Shown in pieces: positions 49,930 through 62,306 of a stretch of DNA of 64,000 nucleotides. The stretch is from Sphagnum magellanicum. Taxonomy: Eukaryota; Streptophyta; Sphagnopsida; Sphagnales; Sphagnaceae. The notes under the pieces are model-generated. The model made no database searches. It saw only the letters and a list, made by a program, of their open reading frames with translations, and was not told where the DNA came from. Each line of letters starts with the position of its first letter. Position 1 is the stretch's first letter. The translations under genes and the position numbers were made by a program. The DNA is taken from the NCBI GenBank assembly GCA_021904315.1, contig CM038912.1:23844949-23908948 (forward strand), read 5' to 3'.

Positions 49930-52085
49930 AGGAATCCTGTCCATTCCAACCCATGTGTTTGTGACTTTTGTCCAAATCGACCATTTTTGTGACTTTAGAT
50001 TCGACTATCCATTGTGGCATTTGGTAAAAATGATTGATAGTTGCATAACCGACTACAAAGTGGTTTGTAGTTGCATATGTAACTTAAATTTGTGACTAAT
50101 GTCGATTTGGATGAAAGTGAAAATGAAAAATACATTTATATAATGCATTTTTAGTGGCATCCCAAAATAGATGAAAATGTAATTGTTTTTACAACATGGA
50201 AGGTGGTTCAAGGGCCATTGGATACCACATGGCATCTTTTCAACTTGATTTGTGACTATAAATTTTAGTCGCAAATGCACATGTAATCAAATGTTAAAAA
50301 AAAAAAATAGCCAACGAAATTGTTGGGTTTAGTTGTCTAATTATTTTCCCTTAACTTTTTTCAATGAATTAGCCATTAAATGTGTAATAAGGTTTGGTGG
50401 GTTTTTGAAATTTTCAAAGGACCATGGCAATTAATGGTAGAAATAGGGTTAAGTAGTAAGCATTTTATCATATTGTTGATATGTGATTTTTTTGGTATTA
50501 ATTATTTAATTAATTAGGCCATGTAATTTATTTATTAAATAGGTTAGGCTTTAGGTAGTAAGTGTAATTAAATATTTAAGTAGGCTATGCAATTAATGTA
50601 TTAAATTAATAATAAGTAGGATAAGTAGCAAATAAAAAGTAAATCATATGTATGTGGGTTAAATAATAAGTATTTTATCATGTTGATATATGTGATTTTT
50701 TTGAATTAATTATTATATTAAATAGACAATCCAATTTATTTATTGAATATGTTAGGTAGTAGGAATAAATTATGACCCATTTCATATCATGCATTTAAAT
50801 TACATTTTTTGGGTACAATTATGATCTATTATAAGTAAAATTGTATAATATAATTTCTTAAATCAAATATACCTTTCAGATGTGAAAAAATATAATTTGA
50901 TTTTGCATAAAATTTTTATCATAATTTTAGTAAAGATTAAGATATTATATGTGTAAACATAATAAGTTTTATGGGTCCATAAAATCAATTAATTATATGT
51001 CATTAATTGATATTTAAAAATTAAAGTTGATTATCTAGATTAATCTTTTAGATCAAGAATATAGTTAATAAAATAAATTTTATTATAATTTATTTATGAT
51101 TTATTTATAAATATTATATGTGGATAAATTATATATCACACATTTTAATTAAATTTTATTGGTAAAATTATGATATATCAAAAGAAAAATTGTATAATAT
51201 AATTTTTAGAATCAAATGAAGGTTTAAGATAATTTATTTTTTAAAAATTAATTATCCATTTATAAATTATGTGATTGTACTAATTTTTTTCCATAGAATG
51301 GTCTTTGAAATTGTATTAAATAAAAAAATTCAAATTTTTTTATTTAAATTAATTCATATTTTTAAAAAGAAAACAAAATGTTTGTGTGCATTATTGAAAA
51401 AAATTTAAGTTAAAACTTTAATCTTGTCATTTGGAGAAAATCATAATAATATTTTGAAGTTCAAAGATGATGTTTTGTGTAATGTTTGAAATCAAATAGG
51501 TTAAATAAAATGCACATTATTTATTTTTCACAACAAGTGGTGTGGCTTGATGGTAAAGGAGTTGATCTTTGTCTTTCGTCTTCAAGGATTAATCGTCATG
51601 AATGGCATGGGTTGTGGTCAATGTTGGAATGTTGATTGAATATTCTCTACCTACATAACCAACATAGGATAACTGCCTACTAAATGACTTTAAGTAGGTA
51701 CAATAGGTGGCCTACCTAACAACCTATAATTAATTTTTAAAGCCTAGCCTATGTAATGTCACATGTCAACATGACACAAGTTGAATTTAATGAAATTAAC
51801 AATAATATAAATATGTTTTATCATTTAAATAATAGATATTTAAACAAATATAAATAATGTGACTACATTTTTTGGTAATAGAATTAATTGCAAAATGACA
51901 ATGTCACGTAAGTTAATTTGCATGGATGAAAAGTTCATGTAAGTTGCATCTTTATGTGATTACCTTTGCGACTTGGTGCCACATATTATCTTTTGTGACT
52001 AGAAGTTTATGAGACTTGTCCAAGGTGACTAGGCACTATAATAAGCCGCACGTGATAATTATGACTATAAATCCAATAGTATATT
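49930..52085. mobile_element. Probable inverted relative of the CACTA-like element
   Basis: The block 51470-51780 aligns with the reverse complement of 46250-46545. Subterminal GTGACTA/TAGTCAC words cluster at both sides (TTGTGACTTTTGTCCAAATCGAC near 49960 in part, TTGTGACTAATGTCGATTTGG near 50090, GACTATAAATTTTAGTCGC near 50255, TGTGACTAG near 52000, GTGACTAGGCACTATAATAAG near 52025). Exact termini are not found, so limits are approximate. Confidence 0.4.
51541..51778 (+). repeat. tRNA-like/SINE-like segment, copy 2
   Basis: Begins TGTGGCTTGATGGTAAAGGA, an A-box-like word at 51543-51559, with a decayed B-box-like AAGGATTAATC about 35 bp later. Partner of copy 1 on the opposite strand. Confidence 0.5.
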
Positions 52086-52581
52086 TGCAAATTCATTGAT
52101 ATATTTGAAATTTTGATTTTGGTGCAAAATTTTATTTATTTTTGAATTTTTGGGATAGAAAAATTTAATTGAAAAATATTGACAATGGCCTATAATCATT
52201 TAAATACATGTAATAATATACATCTTAAAACCTTAAAACTAACTTCTAACAATTTTTTGATTTCTTGAATTCTTGAAGTTTGGTCCATGCTTTATGAAGC
52301 GATGTTTGCAACATTTATGAAGTTACGTTTGTAGTATTTGTGAAGAAAGATGCTTGCAAGGCAAAAAAGTTTAGATCTCATAAAATTTATACCAAAATAT
52401 AGTTTTGTTTTGTGCATGGGAATGGAAATGGGTAAAGAAAAGTTATAACAAACCTTATTTATCGGTCTATTTAAACAAAATTGCAAAAGATATGTGGAAA
52501 CAAAGTTCATTTAAAAAAACGTAGTTTCAAACTTCAAATTTACATTATCACCACCAAGATTAGACACTTTGATTGAGAAAC

Positions 52582-53412
52582 TGTCGCAACCCCACTTTGG
52601 CCAAGTGTGGGGGTGAAGCCCAACACTTGGAAAAGTTGGAGGTTGGGAGTCTTCCGGGACTCCCGAATGTTCAGAGCTCGACAGCAAGGGGCAAAACACC
52701 TCGCATTGGGGTGTTTTTGATGTCATTGGAAAGGTCTTGAAACGTAGATATCGAAAATGCCCTCGCATTGGCAATTCGGACATCTGCAGCCCAAGTTATG
52801 GGCAAAAGAAGGGCCGGGAGTCAAATTGGCAGTTTGACTCCCGACCACTAAAAGTCGGGAATCGACCTCTTCCCGACGTCCGATTTGAGCGTGCGACATG
52901 GCGTTGGAAAGATCTCGACGAGGGCTACAACTTTGCTTGAGACCTCGTCGCGATCGGAGGTCAGGGCGAGAAGATACGAGCTCCCAAAGTCCCGGGACTC
53001 CAACCGGGACGATTTCGGGACAATTTCGGGACTCCAACTTGGGAGTCCCGGGAATTTGTGCCATTTGGATGTAGCCTCGGTGGCGAGCTGCAGAGAATAC
53101 TATATGGGGGAAGGTGGTGGCTTCCCCCGAGTCCGGGCCGTGGTGAGTCTTGTGTGTCCAAGTGCCCGTGGCAAGTCCCAACACCAAAGGGTGTCCCGAA
53201 TGCTAAACTAACCTCGTGGGGTTGGTTTTTGGATGCAGAATCACACAAGCTAAGCTAGTCCCTCTTCCTAGTCTAATCCCGGGGCTCCCAACTCGACCCT
53301 CTACCCCTTTCTAGAGTTGGAAGCCGAGAGCGTGCTACCAAGTTCAACTTTTCGCAACTTGACTTTGTGAAACCCTCAAGTGTGTTTCACCCCGTGACTT
53401 GGGAGCGCGTCA
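52582..53412. mobile_element. Solo LTR (831 bp) with exact 5-bp target-site duplication
   Basis: Begins TGTCGCAACCCC and ends GGGAGCGCGTCA, the TG...CA ends of an LTR, and is flanked by GAAAC at 52577-52581 and again at 53413-53417. It is strongly GC-rich and CpG-rich within AT-rich DNA, and full of GGGACTCC/GGAGTCCC words (for example 52995-53050). No internal region or second LTR is present, so it most likely arose by LTR-LTR recombination. Retained CpG sites suggest a recent insertion. Frames inside it are not genes. Strand of the parent element cannot be told. Confidence 0.85.
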
Positions 53413-53417
53413 GAAAC

Positions 53418-56400
53418 ATTTTGAGGAGATTGGACAATTGAATAATCTACTTGACAAAAATAACCATAAACACCTCTGAAACTTCCCAATTTTTTTTTTT
53501 TTTAATGATTAAATCTCTCCATATTGATTTGGCTTTTCATGTGGCACTTTTTTAATCTTCACAAAAGCAACAAAACACATAGCAACAACAACATAAAACT
53601 TTCAAGGAAGACATGGAAAAAAATTATGAAGAAATATAACACTTAGCAAGATGGAAAAGATGACAATTCTACTAGCCTAATCTACAACTATATAAGGTGA
53701 CATTACAATGATACTGTAGGTTTTGGGTAGTAAGATTTCAGCCTCCTTTTCATCATTGGTTCCTTGTCATTAATATCCCATACGGACATATTGAAGCTAC
53801 AACGATTTGCATCAGAACATTAATGTAATACCTAAAAGCATATTACAAAAGTGTGGAAAGGAAAAAAAATTTAAAAAATTTAGGAATCCTACGAAGTTTT
53901 AACATCAATAAACAATAGTTTTAAAAATTTTCAAGAAGAGGGGATTTTAATTTTAAAAAATTTCAGCATTTTAAGAAATAATATATTTTTGTCGAACCTA
54001 AAATAGTCTTATGATAATTATTTTAAAAAAATAAAAAATGAGGTGATGGACCCATTTCTGCAATTGTAATGGTGACCATGATTAGGGGGCAAACTTTGCA
54101 TTCCACTTTGATTAAGTGTTAAAAAAGAAGGGGGGGGGGGGGGGGGGGGAGTAGTCCCCTTTTGTTATAATTGTGATGACATCCATGACTAAGGTGGTTC
54201 AATTCCTTTATAAAAAAAACATTTAAAGAAACACAAGCAAAATATGGCCCCTTTTATTTTTCCTACAAACGAGTAAGATGGGGCAAGTAAATACTTGCTA
54301 CAACTTGTAAAATAACTTGCTTTGGAAATGGTAAATATTTTGAAGATGAAGACATTGAAGAGGTGAAAACCAAATTTTGATAATGACAACATCAAGCAAC
54401 AAAGTATAGAAAAATGAAAAAAGAAAAAACTCATTAAGAAAAAAAGAAGAATGTTAATGGTGGGTCCCATTATGTTTGGCACTAGAAAGGAAAATTTAAA
54501 AGAGAGGGCAAATATTTGAAACATGTTTTATAAAGAGACAATTTAAAATAAATAGTGGTTGTTGAAAATAAATAATGCATGATGACCTTCCCCATTATTC
54601 TAAAGTGAGTGGGAATTCCATCCATTTGCTTTCATCCACCATGGATGGTAGTAAGTGGGAATAATTTCCCAACATGATGGTTAATTAGCTTCAACTTTCA
54701 TTCTTATTTTTTTGAATTATTTTTATTTTGAGTTCTATGTTTAGATAGTTTTGTAACCGAAAAGAAAGGGGAAGATTAAAAGAATAAGCTTAATTGCACA
54801 TGAAAAAATCTAAATAGAGTCAGAATTTCTGGAACCTTACAATTAATTACATCATTTGATTTGTGATACCATTGTCAAGGAAAGATTTTGTTGACGTTTA
54901 CTTATTTTAATAAAACCAACTTCTATACATGCAAATTTGCATGTTTGTTACAGTTGTATGAATCTTCATCACACATTTCCTTAATGGCCATGTACTACTG
55001 GTTACCAAACACCAATTCATATCACTAAAAATCCATAATCTATTGAGGTATGGCTTTGAGGTTAGAACTTTCAAGGTTCACTTAGTCCATATGAATTGCT
55101 AACCATTTTCCCACAGAATGTAACAATGCAGTTTAACATCAAATCTTTCATCTAAAAACCTAAATCTTGTAGACCTTTGGATTCAAATGTTTTGAACGTG
55201 ACTTTGAGCAATAGATACCAGGTTCACTTAGATTCACTCAAGAGGACAAATTCTTATGCAATAATGTATTATAGATTTCATCACTTCAAGTTTCCCCCAT
55301 TTTTGACCTTGTTGTTTCATTTTGCCCAACCTAAGGACACCCCTTTGAGGTTTTTGGTACTCACTCTGACAACTATCTATAACATGGATTCAAGGTATTA
55401 TAACAAAAAGTTCCCCTTCCCAAATGCATCTTGACTTCTATATGCCCTTTAGTTATATAGCTCAGACCTCTTTTGTCTTCATCATCCCTAAGCATCAACC
55501 CCTCATATCATTTATCTTTAAATCTACACAACTATTCTATTAAATCATTCGCACAACAGAATTCATCAACGACTAGCCTAGTAGTCTAAACTACAACAAG
55601 AAAAAAAATTCATACCAAAAAGAACTTCCTACTTTGCTCTTTCATTCTACCTCTTATCTTACCTTACACCGTCAATTACGCAAACTTTTATTCAATGTAG
55701 TCACTCCCTCCACCATCCACAAGGTTGCCTACCCATGCATTTTTTGTAGCAGGAATGAAATAATTTCCAACACAAGCAAGCAAAAAGTTGACGACTATTG
55801 ACAACAATCAAACAAAAAAATGAAACCCTAAAACCCATTGTGTTCACACTATTAGAATGATTTTTTGTCCGGTCACAATTTGACCATAGTTTGAAACAAG
55901 AAACTTCATCCTTGTCCATTAGATTCACAATAGTTTCGTTGTAATGCATTTTTCAATCATAATACCAATGATAGTTAAAGCCATAACCTTTTTGGCTTAA
56001 TATGGTTATTTTATTCTTGTAGCCTAAGGTCAATTTCCACATTAACAATTTTATTTTATTTTCAAAAACTCAGTTCAATTATATGTATTCAAATTATTAA
56101 TTTTTCATGATTTCTACTATGATATTGTCATATGAATAGTGAGGTTATTCAACACTTCAACTTCATATTTTCATGAAAATTCAAAACAAAATTTTAAAAA
56201 ATTATGTAACAATGAAACCAGCCTTAAGATAAGATAAACCAAATTTCCCTTCCTATGTGGGATTATATGTCAATGCAAGGTATTAACATTAAAAACATAT
56301 TAAATTATAATTAAATTAGAGAAGGGGTAGTTTAATAATTGTACATGAACCACTCATAAATGGAAGGATGAGTGGGTTATAATACCCTTTCATCCAAAAT

Positions 56401-57958
56401 AATTATTTGTGCCCCTACCCATGGACCTTCAAAGCATAAAACTTAAGTTGAACCTTGTATTCATAAGCCTTAACATACATAGATCATGTGGCAATGGGAC
56501 TAGGAGCTATCTTACCTTTAATATTTAAAGGAGATTGAACCATAAGTAAGCATAAGTTTGTTCCCATTGCTAAATAAGTGTAAGATCTCAAACATTATTA
56601 GATATTAAAGTTATTTGTAAAATATAGTATAAGGGATAAAATTGTTTGTAAGAGGTTCAAAATAAGTCAAAATGGTTAGGTGAACATTAAATTGTCTAAT
56701 TAATTTGCATTGAGTGCCATAGTTAAGATCAAAGTGTTTTTCGCACCACCATAATGCTAAAAGAAGGTTGATCTTGGATGTGATTCTCCAAGCAAATTTT
56801 GAAATAAGTAACCAAAGGATGGCTACGAACAAACTTCCATTAAATTCAAATTATAACAAAATTCAACAATCTCATGCTAAGTTTTATTATTTGATCAAAT
56901 TTGGTGTGTTTTGATTATAAGGCCCAAAATTAAAACATATATATAAATGTAAACCAAGCTAGATAGGTATATGTACACACACATACATATATTTGCTAGA
57001 CTATTTTCTCAATTTAAAAGTCATTTGACATTTGAAACTCACACACCACGGATAAGGGACTACCAATGAAACCAAACCAACTGACAAATATTCATTCTAC
57101 AACATGAACAATACATCCAGTAAAAATTATACTTTGAAATTCAAAAAAGAAAAAGGAAACAGGAATGCCCCAGGCTTTCAATAGACCTCTTGATTATTAT
57201 ACAGATGAATTTCTCTTGGAAAACCAACACAAATTAAAGAACCAACAGACGAAGAAGGACATTATTTAAAGCATTTTGTACAGTATTTTAAGCCTTAGTC
57301 ATTTCCCATCCTTTCAACAGAAATACTTTCAAACAATTTGAATGGGCTCCAAATACGGTCTGAACAAAGTTCTAGAAAATAACAATATCATTTTCTTATG
57401 CCTTCATTATTTTGAGAAAACTACTCCCCAGATTTTGTAAATTGAACATGGTTCTACAGTTCAGTGCTTTCTAACTGGTTCAAGCTTCAGTTCCCGGAAA
57501 GCCATGGCCTGTGTGGGCAATTCATACATTGCTAGAGGACTAATGAAATAGAGATTGGGGAGGGTGGGAGGATGGGGGGATGGGTTCACCAGCGCTCGTT
57601 GTCATGGACCCCAAATCTTGACTTGTTCCACTTGGTGTTTGTGAGAAGAAATATCTGCAACACTTAAGCGGTCCTTCAAGTCTTACATTGCTGTTTCAAA
57701 GTGGAGCTCCGGATGAAACTACTGTTGAGTGAGGCCTTTGATCTTGTTCCCCCCTTTCTTGATCGCCACTGCAGGCTTTCTGCCAATCCCCAGTTTGTCA
57801 ATTTGCAGGACCAGTGGGGTCATATCATCACAAAACCATCAAATGTTGGCATCTGATTGATGATATCCTTTGTTCAGACAATGCTTCCTTACATTACTGC
57901 CACCAACAGCAAAAGCTTCCCTCTCCAAATAAAAAATAGACCCCTCTCTAAGGAGGCC
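53418..57958. other. AT-rich spacer and downstream flank of the VEL gene
   Basis: No gene recognised. There is an unbroken G-run of about 21 bases near 54130-54150. From about 57420 the composition becomes more balanced, which probably marks the 3' UTR of the VEL gene read on the minus strand. Confidence 0.5.
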
Positions 57959-60900
57959 TCAATGCTGTACCTTCAACCGTTTTGGAACATTAATCTCTTC
58001 AAAAATGTCCAGCAGCTGGCCTGCAAGAGCAACTGGGTCATCAAGCATGTTTTGCATAACAATATAAACTAGTTTTTGTTCAGCCTCTGTTGCATGCAAG
58101 CTCAGCCAAGTGAAGAAATTCCTTCGAAACTCTTCTTTTGCATGACCCTCTCGCTCCAGCCACCTTATTGTCTGAACACATTGCTTAAACACCCTCTCTG
58201 ATCCATTGAGAGGCCCTCTCAGCAGCTGGCCCTCTGGAACAGCAATCTCCAACTCCCCAGATTTTTCTTCTTTTGTTTCCATCAGTGTACTATGCAAGAA
58301 TGATGCTTCTACTTGACCATCTGACTCATCCTGCTTTGCAACCGCCATTTGGACTTCCCTTCTCACATGGATACAGTCTGCTGCTGTGCATACATAGCCA
58401 TTTTCCCCTAAGGCTGCCTTACTGCTGCAAATCTCAACTTTGTTATGCAACAATTGTAGTCCTGTAGTAATCTCAGAATCTGCACCAAAACATCCAAATG
58501 GCACTATTTTCTTACCTAATACACATGTTGATCCTGAGGAATCTCCACAATTGTTCACCCTCCCTGCTGGCAATAACTTCTCAAAATCCTGAATGCCACC
58601 TTTCAGTCCTATATGAGGGTTGCCATCAGCACTTTTGGAACCTTGGCCACTATCTACATTCTCTGCAGTAGTTGGTTGTCCTGTCCTCTGGCTATCCTGC
58701 TGGCAAACATTCCTGAGTGCCACCTCCACACCAAGTCTCTTCATCCCTTGGATAGGTGCCATTTTTTTGCAAGGAAACCTGCTTCCTTCTGTACTTGCTA
58801 CCTCAACTGGTTGAGCCCCTACAACATAAGAGCTGCTGCCCCACTCCATCACAGGTATTGGAGCTACTTCAGCCAGCAAGGAAGGCTGTGCCCCTGCTTG
58901 TAATTCTGCTCTGTCCTCCTTGACCAAACTGATGAGGTGCTTGTTCTGTTCTAACCTTTGATTTCCGTGGAAGTGAGAACATAGGCTTAAGTCAGATGCC
59001 CCATCAGCAGCCCCATTACCATGCCTTTGATTCAAGTCTTTAGTAGAAGCTTCTACTGGTGTCTTGGTTCCTGCTCTGTTTCCATTTTCCTGAGAAAAAC
59101 CTGCATCTGCTTGGCTAGCCCTGGAGTCTGGCCTCACCTCTGGTCGGACCAATGTTCTTGAAGCAGAACCCTTGTTTTCCTGCGAAATTGAGTCTCCTTT
59201 CCTTGCCCAAGCCCCACATACACCTTTGCCTAAATCATGTACCTAAAACACCACTCAGATCTAAATCAGCCATCTTGATTCAAAATACTCTGGCAAAACT
59301 GGCAACGGAGCTCTTGATTCTGACCCAATCCTCCATTGCAAGGTAACCTTGGATAGGTTAGAACTGACACACAGAATCTTCAAGTTCATATGCAGATCAA
59401 ACTGCATTCTATCTGCTTGGAAACCTATGAAGATGAAAACCTCTGCAAAACTTCATTTACAAAGGTGATGACACAGGTACCATACCATAGAAATTCTGAA
59501 AACTCTGAAAGACACTCTGATAGCAAGGGCAATTTGCAAATAGCAGTCTGTGTTTCTGAGGTAGATAACAACTGTACCTTGAATGACTTGTGTGTTGAGT
59601 CACTGACTTCTTGCTTCACACATACATTTCCAGTCAGTAGCCTTGGAAGATTCCCATGCTGTCCTCCAGCTACATTTTCAGGTGTGCCCAAAAATCTCGC
59701 CTCCCGCTCAACTTCCAAGTGAGTTTCAAAAGGGATTTCAAGTGGTCTTGTCAAACAACGAGCCTCAAAACGCTCAATTTCACCATTGACATCAAATGCA
59801 ATCACCTGTCATTGATTCAAGATCACAACTGCTACAAGATCACATTATGGAATGAAAGAATGCAATTTGATCTGCCCATTGTTAACAAAGGTATATGATG
59901 CTTGAAAAGCTAAAGGAGACCATGAACCCCAAATGACATTCACGAGGGCTAACACACATATTGATTTGCCCAGGCCTGTATAGGTAAAAGGTTCATGGTG
60001 TGAGTCATCCAATCTTTGCTTTCTTCAGTAAATAGTGAACAATGAATTCACTACACTTCACTGCTTTTAAAAAACATAGAGTAGTTAACGCTGTGAGCCA
60101 TAAATACCATCATGGTGATAGGTATTAGATCATGTACACTGGTGAAATTTTTTTGGGACTATGAAGTGGATTCTAGCAGACAATTATTCATCTTTTGGAT
60201 GGCACACACATATGCAAAGTCTCAAAAGAATAATTGCATATTCTGCAAGGCACTGTGCTCATACAGTTGAAGAGCTATCCATGAAACTTTTAACATCTTC
60301 ATTTGATGTAATTGACATCCATGCATTGCAACACAAGGTGACAACTGGTATTGCAGACATGATAAGTCAAGCTCACCTTGAAAATATAGTCAGTGCTAGG
60401 CTCCAGGTTCGACACCAGGGCTCTCCTTTGTGTCCTTGGAAGGGTGCAGGTTGGTCTTTCAAGGTACCCCAACTCAGATACCTTGTGATGCCATAGCTGA
60501 TAGCCCTGGATGTATGGTGTTGATTGGACATCACAACCTTTCCAACACACAACAACTGAGGTGGCCAATACATCCTTGAAATGAACTCCCGCTGATACCA
60601 TTGGTGCATCTGACAAAGCACCCAACTTCAATATATATAGATTGTAAAAGGAGACACTACCTTCTCAAACTGAAACATAAAATCCAAGAACCAGACGTTC
60701 TCTGGTGTTGTTAAACCAGGGTGCTAATTTGACAGATTACATGACATACTATTGCAATGTGGAAGTCATCACATAAGCTCCTTCCCATGACCATGATTCT
60801 CCTGAGGGCTTCTCATCCCCAACTTGGACCTGAAACATAGAGAAAGATGGATGAGAACCCATACCTTGAGATATAACATCTGAGTTCTCACTTGGAGCCT

Positions 60901-62306
60901 GCAGGAGATCTGCAGCTTCAAGAGCTTCCCTTACAAGCTGCTGGACATCCAGGCCACAAGAGAGACGGCTAACAATTCCTCTTACACACTTAGATGCAGC
61001 TTCAGCAAGACGCCCTATCTCCCCTTCCAACTTTTTTGCAGCTCGGTCAACAATTTTATGTTGTTCTCTATAGCGACTTGTCCCATCCAAGAGGCGCTGT
61101 GCAAGGGAGAGTCGTTGGCATAGGACATCAACTCTCCGTGCATCTTTGGCAACCAGTAACTGTTTTCTCCAAGACCTGCCAGATGGACCCAAAATGATAT
61201 AAACAGGTTGCTACCTAACTGGCACAGTACCTTGAGGAGAAGTAAGAAGAGCACCAGTTGTGATATCCAGCCATTGGAGCTGTGATTGCCAGTCATCTCC
61301 AATTGGCTATCATGGACTTGACAAAGAGCACAAAAGTGGAGGTAAGCATACAAGGAGAGGTGGGAACAAGAGGTCAACTGGATGATTGTACACAGCCCTT
61401 TTACCAGCTGTACTAGAGCTTGGAAAGACTACTACATAAGAGGTAGTTTGAAAACTGACCCAAGAAGACTAGTCATTTTTCTACATGATGAGCAACAGTA
61501 GCTTGCATCCAGCCAGATCTCCCCAGCAATGTTCACCACACCTGCAATCCCACGTCTCAAAGCACACTCCAGGTGGCATGAAAATCCACAAGGGATTTGT
61601 CCATTGTGTGATTCATCAGAGCAAGCAATCCATAAACTGGGATCCTTGTTGTCATCAAATTGGTGGCAAAGGCAGCAGGAGCAGCGCTTGCAAAAGGTGT
61701 CCCCTGCCTTGATAACTGCTCTGCAGGCTGAATTCTCACATATCTGCTGGTACCTGAAGTAGCAAGCATAGTTGAACAAGAGGTCAATCCTAGTTGAAAG
61801 CCCCTTAGCAAGCTCAACTGACCTCAAGAGCAGACTTATCCCATCATGTAAGATGGTAGTCTATGTGAATCGAGTTGCAGTCAGCCATTGCCTGTCTCCA
61901 AGTATTTTCCTTGAGAGAATAAGTCTTAATAGACCTTTCCACTACCTTTTCAAAAGCTCTGTTTACACGATTAGAGAATCTGGTGACCAATTACATCTCA
62001 GATGTGTGCAGCTTCTCCTGAAGTAAATGCGTTCAGCAAAAGCATGAGGTACCAAATAAACACAAGTGCCAGCTCTCACAATTAGGGGGGAGCCAGTGGA
62101 GATTTTATCCATGAACAATCATTGATATGGAGGAACCAAAATGTCAAACTGAAGAAATTCAACTGGTGAGAAAACAAAGACCATCATAATTACCTGTTAT
62201 CCACAAGATTAGAGGGTGCAGGACACTGAGTTGAGGTGAGGACTTGGGATGAGTGCTCTCCCTTCTGCTGCCAACGTTGTGGATTCTGGGTTACAGGCTG
62301 CGGCAT
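57959..62306 (-). CDS. VEL/VIN3-like PHD-finger Polycomb cofactor (837 aa from the first resolved ATG)
   Basis: Minus-strand exons: 62306-62194, 61753-61460, 61175-60830, 60625-60377, 59805-59578, 59242-57959; the frames close exactly. Residues 43-128 are a Cys-rich PHD-type domain ([41 protein letters not shown]). The conserved helical block [19 protein letters not shown] follows (about 137-155), then a fibronectin III domain (about 260-345, with [15 protein letters not shown]) and a Ser/Gly-rich linker. The C-terminal VEL domain lies at about 762-828 ([23 protein letters not shown]...[14 protein letters not shown]). In flowering plants such proteins (VIN3, VRN5, VEL1) associate with PRC2 in chromatin silencing, and the VEL domain polymerises; the role here is inferred. 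The start is uncertain: the usual extra N-terminal segment would be coded upstream. The 60625 acceptor is chosen by phase. Confidence 0.88.

Noticed and set aside
52723-53258. Several frames on both strands, up to 154 codons, at 52.7-53.3 kb
   Set aside because: The GC-rich solo LTR has few stop codons by composition; the frames overlap on both strands and follow the repeated GGGACTCC words.
54128-54150. Poly-G run as a quadruplex regulatory element
   Set aside because: A plain homopolymer in AT-rich spacer far from any gene; its length may also be a sequencing artefact.
6188-62306. The four genes as one functional cluster
   Set aside because: They differ in strand and family, are separated by 18-21 kb of transposon-derived DNA in two places, and no shared regulatory motif was seen.
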